A DNA stretch of 64,000 nucleotides from Spirodela intermedia (Eukaryota; Streptophyta; Magnoliopsida; Alismatales; Araceae): assembly GCA_902729315.2 (NCBI GenBank), contig LR746264.1, positions 10,385,878-10,449,877 of the forward strand, written 5' to 3'. The stretch's first letter is position 1. Every line of letters begins with the position of its first letter. The notes beneath the pieces are model-generated. The model was not told the DNA's origin and did no database searches. It saw only the letters and a program-made list of their open reading frames with translations. This document shows, in pieces, positions 13,501 to 26,963 of the stretch. Position numbers and translations under genes: made by a program.

Positions 13501-16365
13501 TTACCAAGTATCTGTTGCAAAGTGGAGGAGATTTAAGTGCTGAAAGATTCTAGTTTGACAAATGAAACTGTTGGAAAGAGATATTGTACGAGTTTTTTTG
13601 TCTAACACACTGAAAAACAGTTCCTACAACCTCAAAACATGGAACATTTCAAAACTAGTATGCTATTTATTGATGTATCATTCATTCACACCATTTAAAT
13701 GATATACAGAAGGGAGAGTTGTGCAACTAGCAATGAGATACCAAATGAAGTGATCTATCCTAGGAAAGATCAACGTCTTAGACCTTATAAAGGATTTTTT
13801 TTAATGAAAGCATCGTCTGACTGATTCTGCACCTGGATTCATTTAACCTTCTCGCAGAGAAAGATATGCATACTATCCTTTAATTTCTGGACAATGCAAC
13901 AGAACATCGTATTTCGATCATATTAGTTTTCTATTAAGCATCTACAGTGGCGGGTTCCCAGAGAATTAATAATGTTTCACTTTAATATGTTGTTTCCCTC
14001 TCAAACCTGCAGCGTCAACCCCAACTAACTACTACTTTGAGGTAGTTTCCTTCAACCTGCCAATCAGTTTTGCTAGAAATTAGGCAGCGCAGCTAAAGGC
14101 AGTCCATCTACTCGTCGACTAAGCTTAAGGTCCGAGATTTAATACTATGGATGCAATATCAGATTATCAATCAGATTTTAATTTCCTGAACAACTTACGT
14201 TCTCTCAACACTCACAGTTGCGAGATTTTTAAGTGTGGCGAAATTCCGGTGTCCCAAACCGCACGCAACAAGCCAAACGACTTATAATTCAAACTGAAAA
14301 ACAGGCTCCTTGAACATGTGAATATTTTTCTCCAAGTGCATCAAAACCAATCAAAAAAAGTCATCAATATTCTTTTCTGATTAAATAATTCAAACTAGGA
14401 AGTGGTTATACATTCTGCACAGATATAAAACCAACAGCACCTTAGAAGAAACCAAAACTTGACTTTTACAGCAAAACCACCCAAATAGATCCACAAAACC
14501 GCTATATATTTTAAAAACTTTCAGAACTATGGGTATCTGTTGCAGTTTAAATGTAAGGCAATATTTGTTAAACTAAAGATGTCGAACAAAGAATGAGCCA
14601 TTCATAAGGTCCACGAAAAATTTAACCGCTCTGTGAAATTGTATCACTTAAAGATGATTTCTGCAGGAAAATGGTTAAGTTTACTCATCCAGAGATTTAT
14701 GTAGAAAAACACATAACATGAGATAAAAATTCTTGCATATGATCTTGTTAAGTTAGATGCCAGGACAATGTACATTGCTATTCCATGGTGTTGATAATTG
14801 TGCCAATAAGCAACAATCTTCTATGGGATGTATACATTATCAATATCCACTGGATTAGGATAAACAAACCAATTATATGGTGAAGAATGGTTGACATTAC
14901 CCATGCGTATGACTAAAAATAATATGAAAAGGATAAAAAAAGTGTCACCAATTGAAAAGCATGCGGGTCCACGTTCGAAACCATTGATGTACATAATGCA
15001 ACATACACAATAAAGAGAAAAAAACTAGCATGCTTTATGCGATTCATAGTAACCATGAAGCATGATGTCAGTTTTTATATGACATTGTCACGCATGTAAG
15101 ATAAGTTTATAAAATATTATAGGTGCAGTAAGTTATAGAGAAGTTCAAAGCAATCCCAATCTTTACACTATACAAGAAGAAAATTAGGTTACGGTTACAC
15201 CTGTGCCTTCATGAAAAATAATAGTCAACAAATTTCGTTAGTCTAAATATATGCATGAAGAAGAGAGCATCCAGCATTATTGTTACATGAATCTCCGCAA
15301 ATTACAGCCGCCTTGCAGAAGCAAAAGAAAGGTAAATTCTCCCAAGACATAAGACGAGCAACTAACTTCTCCGGCTCATAAAAGTCAAACTTTGAGATCA
15401 TACCCTGGAATACATGGTCCCAAAGCTCAGCTGGAAAAACAGACTATCTTTTTACCGTCATTAGTCCTGTGGACAGACCAAAACCTAAAGATTCCTGAGA
15501 CTGCTCTTCCTACAAGCTGCTAAACAGAGGAAGAAATTTTATGTTGAATGAATCAACTGTACACTCCTAATCCCAAATCTTGCATTCAGAGTGTTGATCG
15601 ACCATCAGGCATAAAATTTAAAGTGTTGTAGTCAAAGCGATTAGAATGATGCTGCATTAATTGAAAGAGGTTGGGAGAGGGACGCGCTACCTCATCTCTG
15701 CTCGTGGGCCAGGGAATTGGATACTTGAAGTCTTTAGGGGCTGGAACCAAGCAAGTCAAACCTTTTCCCTCCCCGGGGCAATGCCTCTCGTACTTCTCTC
15801 CTCTGTCCGTGGACTCCAGTTTCCTAATGTCCTCCTCGTTATCCAGGCACGGAATGTATTCCCTCATTCCCTCCGGACACAATGGAAACTTCCGAACGCT
15901 GATCCCACCACCGTCGGCCCCGGTGGGGTTCCCTGAATCCATGTATGTCTGGTTCTCTCCTCCTTCTCCTCCTCCTCCTCCACCTCCCCAATTCTCCTCC
16001 ACGTTAGGGTCTGAATCACCGGTATTGAAGTCGTCCGTCATCGTCCCGTTGGCATCTACGATCCCGAACCTCTGCGGTGGGGGAGGCGGTGGGAGTACCA
16101 GATCCGACGTCAGGGAGTGGTTATCCGCTGAGTCAATAAGGGAGGAGACGTTGAATTTCTTTTCGGCATTGGGAGAAAGCGCCACGACGGGTGAATGAGT
16201 GAATGCAGAGGGAGTCCCGCTATTGAAGAATACAAACTGCTGCGGATACTCGCCGGACCAATGCTTTCCGAGGAAGAAGAAGGCGACGCAGCCAAAGGCA
16301 ATGAGAGAGACTCTGATCGTAAGCGGCGACCTTAGAAAGTCCACTCTCTCGAAGAGGCCCTTCAT
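7576..16365 (-). CDS. PMT10/PMT11-type Golgi methyltransferase (DUF248 family)
   Basis: Nine minus-strand exons: 16365-15691, 13477-13328, 13253-12983, 12081-11971, 10971-10812, 10550-10293, 9430-9308, 8811-8734, 7783-7576. All phases match and give 677 residues, close to Arabidopsis PMT11. The N-terminus [15 protein letters not shown] is followed by one membrane anchor (about residues 16-34), then an acidic, Pro- and Gly-rich stem. The catalytic part has [14 protein letters not shown], the SAM-binding [15 protein letters not shown] (about 289-303), [13 protein letters not shown], and a second Rossmann-like half with [13 protein letters not shown] and [14 protein letters not shown]. Relatives are Golgi type II proteins thought to methylesterify pectin or other wall polysaccharides; the substrate of this clade is not established. 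Oddities are a 2.2 kb first intron, an Arg where relatives have the second Gly of RAGGYF (here RAGRYF, exon 4), and a GC-rich last exon unlike the AT-rich exons 2-8. Confidence 0.93.
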
Positions 16366-17729
16366 CCCCCCTCCGTTCCCTTCGTCGCCGCTGCCTCTAC
16401 TCCCGTGCTGCGCTTACTCAGTTCTCCTCGATCTCATCGCCATCCCTCTCTGTCGGTGCGATTGACCCGACCACGAACAGTCGGAACACAGAGATAAAGA
16501 GAGACTGTGATAGCCTGCGTCGGGAGGCTGGGGAAGAGATCTTGGAACCGGAGACAGATCTAGCTAGGAGGAAGGGACGAAGACGATGGGAGTGCCAACG
16601 GGCCGGGCCAAGCCCGGACTGAGCCCGAAAATCATTTGCAAGGCCCGGACATTCGCCTACGGAGACCCCGACTTATAAGCCAACTCCCATTTTTTACAGA
16701 CATTAATCAAAGGAATATATAGACCCGGGAAATATATTTACTTTTGGTAATCAGAGTAATCTCATGACGCCGGGCCGGGCCGGACTCAGAGACAAACTCT
16801 GGCCCGGACCCGTCAGAACGGCCACTCCCGCGTTATCATTTATTCGACGTACTCTATTTACCGAAATTCCTTATAATCTCTTTAATAAATATTTGCATAT
16901 TTTATATATATGTCCCCAAAAACTTCATTTTTTACGGATATACCCACTCTAATTAGGAGTGGGTCCCTGGGTTGAGCGGGAAAGATCATGAGACACCCTC
17001 GTAGGGGTTTCAGAATAATTAAAAATCGTGTTGGATCCATTAATTCAGTAAGAATAATACTCTCACATATAAATAAAGGGTAACGATAGCGAATTCGATT
17101 TAAAATATTTTTAAATAAGAAATTTAATGCCTGCCCGAAAATAGATTCATTAGGTTAAATATACTTACGTGTAAAAAGAGTAATTACCTGTTAAAATATA
17201 TAAAGTATTATGTCGCATTTAAATTATCTAATAGAGAACGATGAAAAAATATATAAATTAATTAATGTCGGAAAATAACGTTTAATAATCGGGCTGGGCG
17301 AATTTAATGATCTGGACGAGTCACGTGTCCGGGAGTTGCACAAGTGACGTTGCCACAGAGGCGACGCCCCGTCTGTAAAAAAACAATACGTAGCAATCCC
17401 ATGTGGGCCCCGTAACTGGGATGAGAACATTGGGGCAATTCTACAATAACAAAGTGTTTAGGCGTTTAATCGACAAAAAACTGCCTAACGTCTCCCGTTA
17501 GAGTCCGTTACAAAATAAGCATATATGAGCAGCCGCGACTGACCGCGGTCTGTCGGCGGTCTCCGTTTAGAGATGCCTCCGGTGGAAAGAGGCTTCCGCC
17601 GCCGTGACCTTGGTTTCTCTCTCTAGACCTTCTTCAAGGAAGTGTTAGTGCCGGATTCTACTACGTCTCGCCGATCGGCCACACGTGCGAGGAACTCGTG
17701 CGCACACCGTTGACCAGCCTATCCCGCCT
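16366..17729. other. Intergenic region upstream of the PMT gene
   Basis: The first part should hold the PMT leader and promoter (minus strand). The segment 16590-16810 has several GGCCCGG and GGGCCGGGCC runs. The segment 16840-17440 is AT-rich. The rest is downstream of the bHLH gene. No gene is seen. Confidence 0.5.
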
Positions 17730-17907
17730 TCAAAATGAGCTCGCGATAGGACCACGATGTCTCTGCAGCAGCTGCATCAGCGGCCACAGAATGTCCATCC
17801 TGTGAAAGCCCCTCGACCCCTGTTGACCAATCAAGCCAATCTCAGAAACGACGGCGTCAACCCTTGGTCAACTTAACCACGGCCGATTCTCAACTCAAGA
17901 GATAGAA

Positions 17908-17942
<35 letters not shown>

Positions 17943-20900
17943 ACCTCGACGATGAAGTGGGCCCAGAGCTCGTGGGACCGCGTTTCCAAGACTCCCCTCA
18001 GAATGGTCAAATCGAGGTGTTTGATGACCTGGGCAATCTCCAAGAAGAGGCCGTAGTCGTCGCAGAGCATCTGCGAGGGGGAGGGGGCGTTGACTATCTC
18101 ATTCGTCTTCCTCATCTGGGTAAGGGGGGGGGGGGGGATTGATTTTGATTTCACTGAGAGGGATGGGTTACCTCCACGAGCATGTGCCCCGGCTGATCGA
18201 GGTTCTCCACGACTATGGGGCAAGCTTCCGCCTCGCTCACGAGGTCGCAGGCCCAGCGCGCTCCGCTCGGGGGGGCATCGGCCTCTGCGGATTTCCTCTT
18301 CTTGCCTTTGACCTGAACCATGGTTTCAGCCCACATCCATCAAGAAGTAGGAAAACGTTGACCAAACACAGAATGAAAGCCCGGGTCAACCCGGTTTAAG
18401 ATGACTGCAAAGAAGGGGGCTGCCACGGTCGCCACCTTCAGCTGGGCGTACTGTCTCAGCTTCTCCCCCTGGTTCGAAATGCTCTGGAGGAACTGCATAA
18501 GCTTTATCGTTCTGTCCAGGAGCGAGTCGATGCTGCACTGAAGAGCACAAGCAATGCGCGTGAGACCCCCACGTTCATCACCATCATCATCAACTCTGAT
18601 TTGACAAACTGGAAGGTCAAGGATGATCACCTTAGAAGCATTGGGAACGAGCTCCCTCAGCTCCTTTATACGATCCTGGATCAGCTGCCGGTCCCTCGGC
18701 CTTGGCCGGTGGGGGAACGGCGGCGACACCGTCCTCCTCTTGAGCCGCTCACAGGAAGATGGTCCCTTGGTTTGCTCTTCGTCCAGCAGCATGCTGCTGC
18801 CGCTCCTGGATTGGGACTCGCCCGGAGAGGTTGCCGGAGATTTTAATGAAGGGTCGGGATGAAAAATCCTCGAGGCCGGATGATCCGCCGCCGGTGGGTC
18901 CACCTCTGACTTGATGTGGGTCAAACATGAGCCGTTGAGCTGGCCGAACGAGCTGGTCGGAGATGCGCCGCCGGATTGATCGGAGGCCAGAAACTCGGAG
19001 ACGATTGAATCAAGGAGACGATCCAGATCGTCCTGCTTAGAGAACGACCCGGTGAACTCCGAAGGGATAAAGCTCTGAGCTCCAGATTCCGCCATTTCTT
19101 CAGACGGGGAGGAGCTGCTGAGCAGGTTCTCGCCAGAAAACCAGGTGTCGCCGCCGCCGCCGCCGCCGTAGCCGTCAAAGAAACCAGTCCCAAGCGATTG
19201 GTGCAGCTCAGAACCCGCCGGCAGGCCCCAGCAGGGTTCTTCTCCAAAGGGCCAGTCAACCTCCCCCACCAGATCCTGGTCTTGAGAGCATAAAGCGACT
19301 GGTGGAAAAGCTTTGATCTCGTCCTCGGGAGAGAAGATGGGGATGCACTCTTCTATGACTTCCGAGAGATCAGGGCACAGAGATTGATCATCGTCGACTC
19401 CGCCTCCTGAGATAGCGCTGTAAATTGCCCTCCAGGAGTTGCCATCGAGGCATAGATCGTCGCCCATTCCAAGTATGCTGTCATCCTGAGAGATTGAGGC
19501 GAGTTCTGGGACCCTGAGAGACGGAGAGACATGAGGATGAATATCTGCCGTGTTCTTGCTCATCTTGTCAACCCTGGGGGCAATCAAATCTTGCTCCCTT
19601 GATATATGACCTTGCCGGTTGAAACCTCTGTCCGCGAATGACAGAAGATTTGGGTGCGAGAAGGAGTCGAAGGAGTCGAAGGAGTCCCAGGCCGCGGCAG
19701 GGCGCTCGACGTCGGCGCGCCGGAGGGCGGAGAACATGTCCTCCACAAAAGCCACCGCTCTTAGATCTTCCTCAACCTGAAGAACAACGAACGGCTCTTC
19801 TCATATATTTCGCATGTGCACGGATCGAGCGACGAAGAGATGGAAAAAAAAGACGCACCATTTCCAAAGATCCCAGCTGGACTACGCCGAATGGAACGAT
19901 GGGCACGAACAGAATTGCCTGAAAGGTGATAAAATGGGCGATCAGAGCTCGCCAGTGATGACCAAGGGAACAATGGGCGGCGAGAAAATAACACCAACTG
20001 CAGATTTTATCAGGAATATACGCATGCTAGGCGACAGAAACGGAGAGCGCGTATATGATATATCGATCGTTCTTCCTTTACTAATACCATTCATCTGCCC
20101 ACCAGATTAGCAGAGTAGCGGCAAAGCGCATATCCATGCCTGGTGTGGAGATATAAGCTCCGTTCTTCATCTACGGGAAAACTAGAAACAGAAGATTTTC
20201 ACAAGTGGGCAGACTCGTACCGTTTTTATTTCATAACCCATCAAGAACAGCATCAGAAACTATTTTACTAGCCACAGACTTAGCGCTGGAGTGGAGACCA
20301 TAAAAGAAATATAATGAACAGTCTTCCAATAGAGATGCTTATTACCTTGATACCGGCGGCAAATTGGGGCTGCAACTCCTCTGGATACTGCAAGGATTAA
20401 AAGACACAGGCTTTTTATTATCCCGCACCAAGTAGAAGTGATCTTTCTGAATGTTTTTATTCGCGATTTACGGACCTTTGAAGTAACTTTGGAATTGAAA
20501 CTTTTGGCGACAACCCAGCGATGCTTCCTGGTAGATGCAACTTTGCCAACAATCCTGTGCAAAGAAGATCAGAATTCTCATGCTTTAGACCAGAAGATAA
20601 AGCTGAAACAGTAGCATTTGTATATAAAACATGAAAATTTAACTAAGTTTACATGCAGTTCTACAGATAACTTGTAAATTTCGTCCGTTAAGAACGGGGA
20701 GAGGGATTTTTTAGCAGAAAAATAAAAAAAACATCAAAAAAATATATCATGGGTCATAAAAGGCAACATTTTCCCCTAATTTATTGAATATTTTCCGATG
20801 CATACCCTTGTCCGAGTGAATATAAGTGACAGGACATATTTGCAACAGCTAGCTCAATGGAACATCCTGCAGAGCTTCCATCCCATTCATTCATTCCATT

Positions 20901-22516
20901 GGAGAAGGATATTAATCCACCTTCTCCACTGTAATATCCATTCCAAGCAACTGTGGATTTTGAGGGGACACAGTAGCCATCTTCCCACGCCAATATCCTG
21001 AGAGCCATTCAAACGTGTGAGAACCTCAGTAGAAAACATCACTGAAAAAGGAAAAAGAAATTGAATGCTGAATAAGAGAAGCCGGTTTCAAACTATCCTA
21101 GAAACCACATACATGTTTTTCTTCAACAAAAAAAAAAACTACATGAGTTTTGACAGTCCGCCATCATAGAGGAGTCGGAGCACAGACACTTGAGGCAAGA
21201 CCCTTTGCTTTTTCAGAAAAGTTTTTCTCCAAGATCTGTGGAATTTCACAGCTTAGAAGATGATCAACTGTTCCAAGAGCAGATTTTGGCATCAGGTCAA
21301 TGATGGATTTCCTTTTATTCACATCTTTTGCAGTATTCTGAGATATAAAACGACCACATACATCAAGGTCTGGTTATCTAATGAAGGAGTGGGGTTATAC
21401 TTCAATCTATGGCCATTATAATACTATATTTTCACAATTTCTACCCCGAAAAGCATTGTGACGGTTGAAATATGCACTAGAAACATATTTTTAAAACGCG
21501 AGATTAGTTAGCCCCAGCCAAGTCTGTGAGAGCAAGGCCGACTTGGTTTCCTGTCCTTACAAAATATTTGAAAGATAAAATCACACCTCCATTTATTTTC
21601 TTCGACACTTGATCCTACTAAAACAAGAAATCCTTATTTTTCAGTACTGCCGCGGCCTATTCAATCCATGGAGTTGAACCATTTATTTGAAAGGATGTGC
21701 ATGATACGGCATAGGCCTATATGTTCCTGAGCCCTTCAACCATGCAAGTAAATGACCATGTTACCCTCACTGTTATACGAAAATTTCATTTAAAACTCCT
21801 ACCGATCAGCACCCTCCGACCACGCCTCTAACCGAGCAGCAGGCACACCCATCTCTCATTCTCCCCTTAACAACTATTCCCCGCCATCAGCCTCTTCCTC
21901 AAACCCGCCTCCCCCCCCCGCCTCAACACCCAGGCCCTCCTCTCGTCTCCCAGATCACAACCCGGAAAGCTCCCTACCGAGACGTGAACGGCTCCCAAGG
22001 ATAGACTTTTTCGACGCATCATAAATAGTTTAATGGGGTCAACAAGTGGGTATGGAATACTCGGCACAAGGTCGGAATCAAAATTCATCGCCCTCAGATG
22101 ACGGATTGTCGAGGAAAATAAATCAAGACAAAGGTTTTTTTTTTACAACTCAAACATTTTCTTGGAACCGAGATGACGTAAACCCGAATAAAATACTCTT
22201 CGCTCGTTTATCTACTCTTCTGATCCAAGAAACGGAGATTTAGAAATCGGGGAGGAGGAAGAAGCGAGAGAGGAAGCGTCGAGAACTGTTCATCCGATTT
22301 TCCCTCAATCAAAGGTACAGTAAAACGAACGGAATTTACGCGGGAGAGGCGTAAAAAGAAGGGGAAGATATCAATTGGTTTCGCAAGGTCAAGGAGACGG
22401 TTGAATAAAACTTACGTGTGGCTTCGTCCCTTGAACTTCCAAAAGACAGCATACTTCCATTGCGCGCGACGGCAGAGACTCCTCAGTAGCTGTCTGAGTT
22501 CAGTAACCTTCCCCAT
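17730..22516 (-). CDS. LONESOME HIGHWAY-like bHLH transcription factor (bHLH155/EMB1444 group)
   Basis: Ten minus-strand exons: 22516-22416, 20997-20806, 20554-20476, 20387-20346, 19918-19859, 19776-18631, 18537-18436, 18312-18172, 18070-17945, 17819-17730. They join in phase to 692 residues. The N-terminal bHLH-MYC_N-like domain covers about residues 1-158, with LRSLC, WKYAVFWK, AWEDGYC, ELAVANMSCHLYSLGQG, QFAAGIK and VPFGVVQLGSL. A long acidic, Ser- and Gly-rich middle is encoded by one 1146-base exon. The bHLH spans about 513-565 (RPRPRDRQLIQDRIKELRELVPN joined to CSIDSLLDRTIKLMQFLQ). An ACT-like C-terminus has CPIVVENL and DYGLFLEIAQVIKHLDLTIL. LHW proteins pair with TMO5-type bHLHs to control vascular cell division. 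The last exon was placed because GSRGFHRMDIL aligns residue for residue with the family end. Exon 9 is followed by a weak donor, GTTCTG, inside a microsatellite. Confidence 0.92.
17899..17942. repeat. (GA)n-(CAGA)n microsatellite at the exon 9 donor of the bHLH gene
   Basis: GA dinucleotides followed by CAGA tetranucleotides. In the sense of the minus-strand gene this reads (TCTG)n(TC)n and begins only two bases after the GT of the donor. Confidence 0.9.
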
Positions 22517-22591
22517 TCCACAAGCCGCAGTTCCCTTGTCACCACTCCACGAAATAAACAAAATCACTAGGTCACTACACCACAATCTGGG

Positions 22592-22690
22592 CTAACTCCC
22601 TCTGTATGAGCCCCGCCCAGCTTGCTTTCTTCGCAATCCGGCACAAGGTTTAATCGGCGGACCCATCGAACCCACAAAAAGATTGCTCAT
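22592..22690 (-). other. Upstream ORF in the presumed bHLH leader (32 codons)
   Basis: An ATG at 22690 opens 32 codons (beginning MSNLFVGSMGPPIKP) and ends at a TAG 75 bases before the main ATG. It is an uORF only if transcription starts upstream of 22690 and this stretch is not spliced out. Arabidopsis genes of the LHW group are known for conserved peptide uORFs, but I cannot recall their sequences well enough to match this one. Confidence 0.4.
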
Positions 22691-22715
22691 TACTCTCACC
22701 GAATCTCCCAATAAA

Positions 22716-22784
22716 TCACCTGCTCTCGAGGAGTCGTCTAGAGACTAGACAAATACGCAGAATTATAAAGTGAAAGAAGCACAT
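22716..22784 (-). other. Second upstream ORF in the presumed bHLH leader (22 codons)
   Basis: An ATG at 22784 opens 22 codons starting MCFFHFIILRICL and ends at a TGA. It carries the same caveat as the neighbouring uORF: leader status is inferred. Confidence 0.3.
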
Positions 22785-23661
22785 GAGGAAGGTCGACGTT
22801 CTCAGCTTTTTCGAAGTAGACCGACAAGATGTCTGTCTAACTTCTTGGGGCCTCCTCCTTCCTCGATCTTCACCGCACAGCCACTTCCCCAGCCCCCCAC
22901 AACCTTCCCCTCAAAAAAAGAAGAAAATCAGCAAAATCGAGCTGAACTTCCAGATCGGCGATGGACAGTGCCGATTATATTCACTATATCTGCCACTGCT
23001 CTCAGGGGGAGCACTTGTTGGATTCGCTTTCAAAGGATTCCGGTCGCATATCTTCTACAACAGCTTAGTATTAGGCCTCTCTCCTCGTTCTTTTCCAGAG
23101 CCAACATTCCTCCGGCTGCAGAACTCAATGCCGCTGCAACCAATTTCAAACACTAAACAATTTTTTTCCAGAAAACAAAAAGAACAGTCGAAACGAAAGA
23201 TCTACAATAATTTATAACTTACGTAAGAAAAACTGAAACAACGAAGCGAAACACACGCCACCCCCGATCACTCGTCCTCTATCTCCTCCAAACAGAGACT
23301 CCAGAGAAGAAGCCTCCTCTTCTTCCCAATCCCGACGACTAACACCGGCGACAACAGACTCGAAATCCGTATAACCTCACGGAAAGGCAACTTTGAAAAG
23401 ATCCAAAATCGACGAGCGGACCCAAGCGGGACCCGTCATTGCCGATTCTCGACAATTCCACCCGTCCCTCGATCTCGCTCAGAGATTCGAGTAAGCACGA
23501 GGTGAGATCTCCAGGAACACGGCCTCAATCGTCGTCCTTCGATGGCGCCCCGCTCCCGCAGCGAGCACAGAACTGCCGCTGCCTGGAGCTCTCCAGAGAT
23601 CAACGACGAGGCGACCTGAGAATCGAATCTCCTCCCCCGGCCTCCCTCCCCCCGTCCTCCC

Positions 23662-23669
23662 TATAAATA
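23662..23669 (-). promoter_or_regulatory. Possible TATA box
   Basis: CTATAAATAG reads as a TATA-like element on both strands (TATTTATA on minus). On minus it would place a start site near 23635, giving the bHLH gene a leader of about 1.1 kb. The orientation is uncertain. Confidence 0.35.
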
Positions 23670-26600
23670 GCAGATGCCAACTCCTCTTCTGTCGGATCTC
23701 AAACCTCCCAAAACCGCAGTTCATAATCCCGCGCGCCCTCAGTAAGTGGGATTCCGGGCCCACATTCGCCTTGCTCTATATTTTTCGTATTTTAAAAATA
23801 AAAGTCCCGGGGGGGTCGGTCGATCCGTGACGTTTTCCAGAAAACACGTGGCCCAATCGTGTCTCCTCCGGGTGAAAAGATACGAGATACAGATTCCCTC
23901 GGTGGGCCCCTACCGATGACAGCGCTTTTTCTACTGGACGAGAATACTCTCGTAGATCCTCCCTCTTCTCCACGTCTGGCCCACACCGCGGTTGTATAGG
24001 CCGGGCCTCAGAGACACACCTGGCTCGTCCGATTCGAATCGGAATCGGCCTGGCCAATCCGATTTGCTGGCCCGGCCGGAAGTATTATTTTAATAGACGA
24101 ATCGTTCGGCTCAGTCGCCTGATCCCCCTCCTTGGAATCGCCGCCTCCCGATTCGACCCCCTAATCTAATCCCGAACAACTACGGGAGTTGGTGGATTTA
24201 CGCGATAAGATGGTGGGTAAGAGTATCTTATTATACAAAACGCTCTTATTAACCGGGTGATATGGGGACACGTGGAGTGTCGCGCTGAGCTGGCGTGGAT
24301 GGTGGAGACAGGGAGAGCCGTAGGGGAACGAGCTTCTTCGTTTCCTCGTTTGGCTGGACGCTTGCGGATTCCTGACACCAGCAGAGGATTTTAAAATCCA
24401 CAAAGAGGGAAGGTGACATGGACCTCATCCATAGTTTTAGCGTCTGCCACGTCGGCTGGTTTCCGGCGGAGGGCTGACGTGCGCAGAGGGGATTAAAGAT
24501 ACCGGTGACGCCTCCGGGAGGAAAGGGCCACTGCTATTAAGCGAATCTGGTGGTAACCGGCAGCTGGCCAGCTTGGGCTAACCGTCCTCTGGCTCTTCGG
24601 GCTTCCGAAGTTCCACAACGGTTAATAGAAGGTTGACTATTGAGATATTTCGGGGGAGTGGTGCTGACGAGGATTTTGTATTTTCCGCCGCACGACGCCA
24701 CAGGATTCCAAGAGCGAGAACGGCCCGGATGGTCTCTCGGCCCGGCCCGATGGGGAATTTTCAAGTATAAGTTTCTGAAAATAAAGCTAACTTTGCAAGG
24801 CCCGTCCACCTTTATCCTGTACTTATGCGCTCGAAACCGGGGGGGCCGGCTCGCGGCCCGCCCCCCTGTCACTGACACCCCATCACCGCTGACAAAATTA
24901 TTGTTGTCTGAAGGGCTCCAAGTTGTTATTAAAGAACGACCGACAAACTTCCATTTACTTGCAAGCCATATATGTTGACTCTAGCTATTTTTCCCTCTTA
25001 CTTATTCCGGTAATGGTAATCATCAATTAAATAGTCAACGCCCATCGGAATCCTCCGGGGTGGTTTCGACAAAGAGGGGGGCCTGTCGCTTGCTCGGCAA
25101 AGATACCGGGCCCACCATTGGCTCCCAATGATGAAATGGCCTCCCCTATTTGACGTTTTAAGAGGCCCAGCCCCCGGTTGAGACGGCACACGTCAGCAGT
25201 GACGTGGAGATGGAGTTGACTAATTGGGAGGCCCCCCCGCCCGAGGAGGAGCAAGGTCGAGTCGCAGCAGCTGATCTCCATCGGCGGGGGTTCTCGTCCT
25301 CTCGGACTCAATCAAGCGCCGCCGAAACCCCCACCGGGGCCCACCTGGGGAGGCCAACTAGGCCGACAGAAAGCGACCCGAGCAGACGTCAGATGCCCAT
25401 CGGACGGCTCCAACTTCACCGGCGGCACTAATCACGGGCCAGAGCTGTTGCTGTTAATAAATAACGATGATGACGGTAATAAATATCTATTGTCCTTGTT
25501 AGAGAGCCGACAATCAGATGATAAGACGCTCGACATGACGGCTCTTGTTTCAAGCTCCGGATGGTCTTGGACCCTCCGATCGGTATCTCTTCCAGCTGGT
25601 CTCATCTGACGGCAAACATCGTCCGACCAGTTAGTACAGATAAAGAAAGTTCGAGGAGGAAACTCGCAGCCGACTCCATCGCTGAAAGGGAGACTTCCAC
25701 CCAATTGGTGTGGGGCCCATTGGCCTCAAATCTCTCTCTCTCCCCTTCCCCTTCCTGATGAGCTTCGTATCGCATAACTCGACCGATTGGAGGGAAATGA
25801 TCCAATGGGAGCCCGACGCGTGACTACATCAATCACGCCTGGGAGATCTTGCCAGGCGACCGTTCGATCCAAATCGAACGACAAGAGTCGGCCATCTCTC
25901 TTTTCCGGACTCCGGACTCCGGACTTCCGGCCAAACATGCCCCCGTCATGTACAGGGCGGCGCCGCGGTGTAGACGTCAATGGTGGGTCCCACTCATAAC
26001 GGATCTACAAATTCAACTGTCCCGACCTCGGCAGGTTTCGCCGCAGAATTATGCGAGCCAACACCGGCTATCGTCCCTACCAGATGACGTGGCGCGGCAT
26101 AGAAAGAGAATGGAGAGTACACTCATATTGCACCGGTGCGCCTGACTTAGCGAGGAGATCAGTTAATGGGCCTAATCGGGCCCATTTAGGTCCAAATTTG
26201 GGGGGCGGTGGGTAGTGGGGCAGGAGTGGAAGACGTTGCGTAGCCTAATTGGTCTACGAATCTCGGACCTAATCTCTTTAGACCCACGTTACACGTCGGC
26301 GCTCTATTTCGCCTTATGGCGTGCAATCAACATCAGCCGAACCTATTAGTGGACCCAACTGGATCCTTCTTCGTAATGGGCTACCAAACAAGGGAAAATA
26401 CCTAGGTGTGCCAAGCCTTTTTCCTGACTGGTGTCGCTTGCGCTGGAGTCTGGGCCGCGACCCAACAGGAGGTGTTTTTAACGGCCCGATAAGTTATTTC
26501 AATGTCTGATGGGCCAAAAAATATGGATAGTACGTTCCGCAGTAGGGCTAAAGAGGAGGAATGCCCAATGGGCTGGTTTTCTGGGCCCCGCGGCAAAAAA

Positions 26601-26963
26601 AAAATAACGCGTCGCCTGGTTTCCCGGTAAAGTCTGTTGACTTGGGCCACGATGCCGGATAAAAACCGAAATTATTTTTTTAATTAATTATATTTTCAAC
26701 GGAGGACTTGGCCCGTAATCGTTCGGGTTTACCGATTAATGGTCGCGTAAAAAAATAGAGGGGCATATCAATCAGTAAAGGTATTCTTGTAACTTAACAT
26801 AATTTGAATTAAAATAAAATTTAATAAGGGTAGTAAATTTTAAGATAGCATATTTTCGTTATTCGAGCTAAATCAAAAAAAGTGACCATTTTCAAATATA
26901 ATTTTATATTTCAATAAGTATAAAGCGGTTTCCTGTATTCGAGTTATTCCCAGGTGCCCGCGA

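Larger units (their letters stand above)
22517..26953. other. Long upstream region of the bHLH gene, no second gene seen
   Basis: The first kilobase is probably the leader of the minus-strand bHLH gene, with several short ATG-started frames. A TATA-like element lies at 23662-23669. From 23.7 to 26.8 kb the sequence is of mixed composition with many GGGCCC and GGCCCG words but only short frames that match nothing I know. The segment 26650-26940 is AT-rich. Confidence 0.5.

Noticed and set aside
21867-22088. 73-codon minus-strand frame inside bHLH intron 1
   Set aside because: It lies wholly in an intron whose splice sites join exons 1 and 2 of the bHLH gene in the correct frame, and it has no motif.
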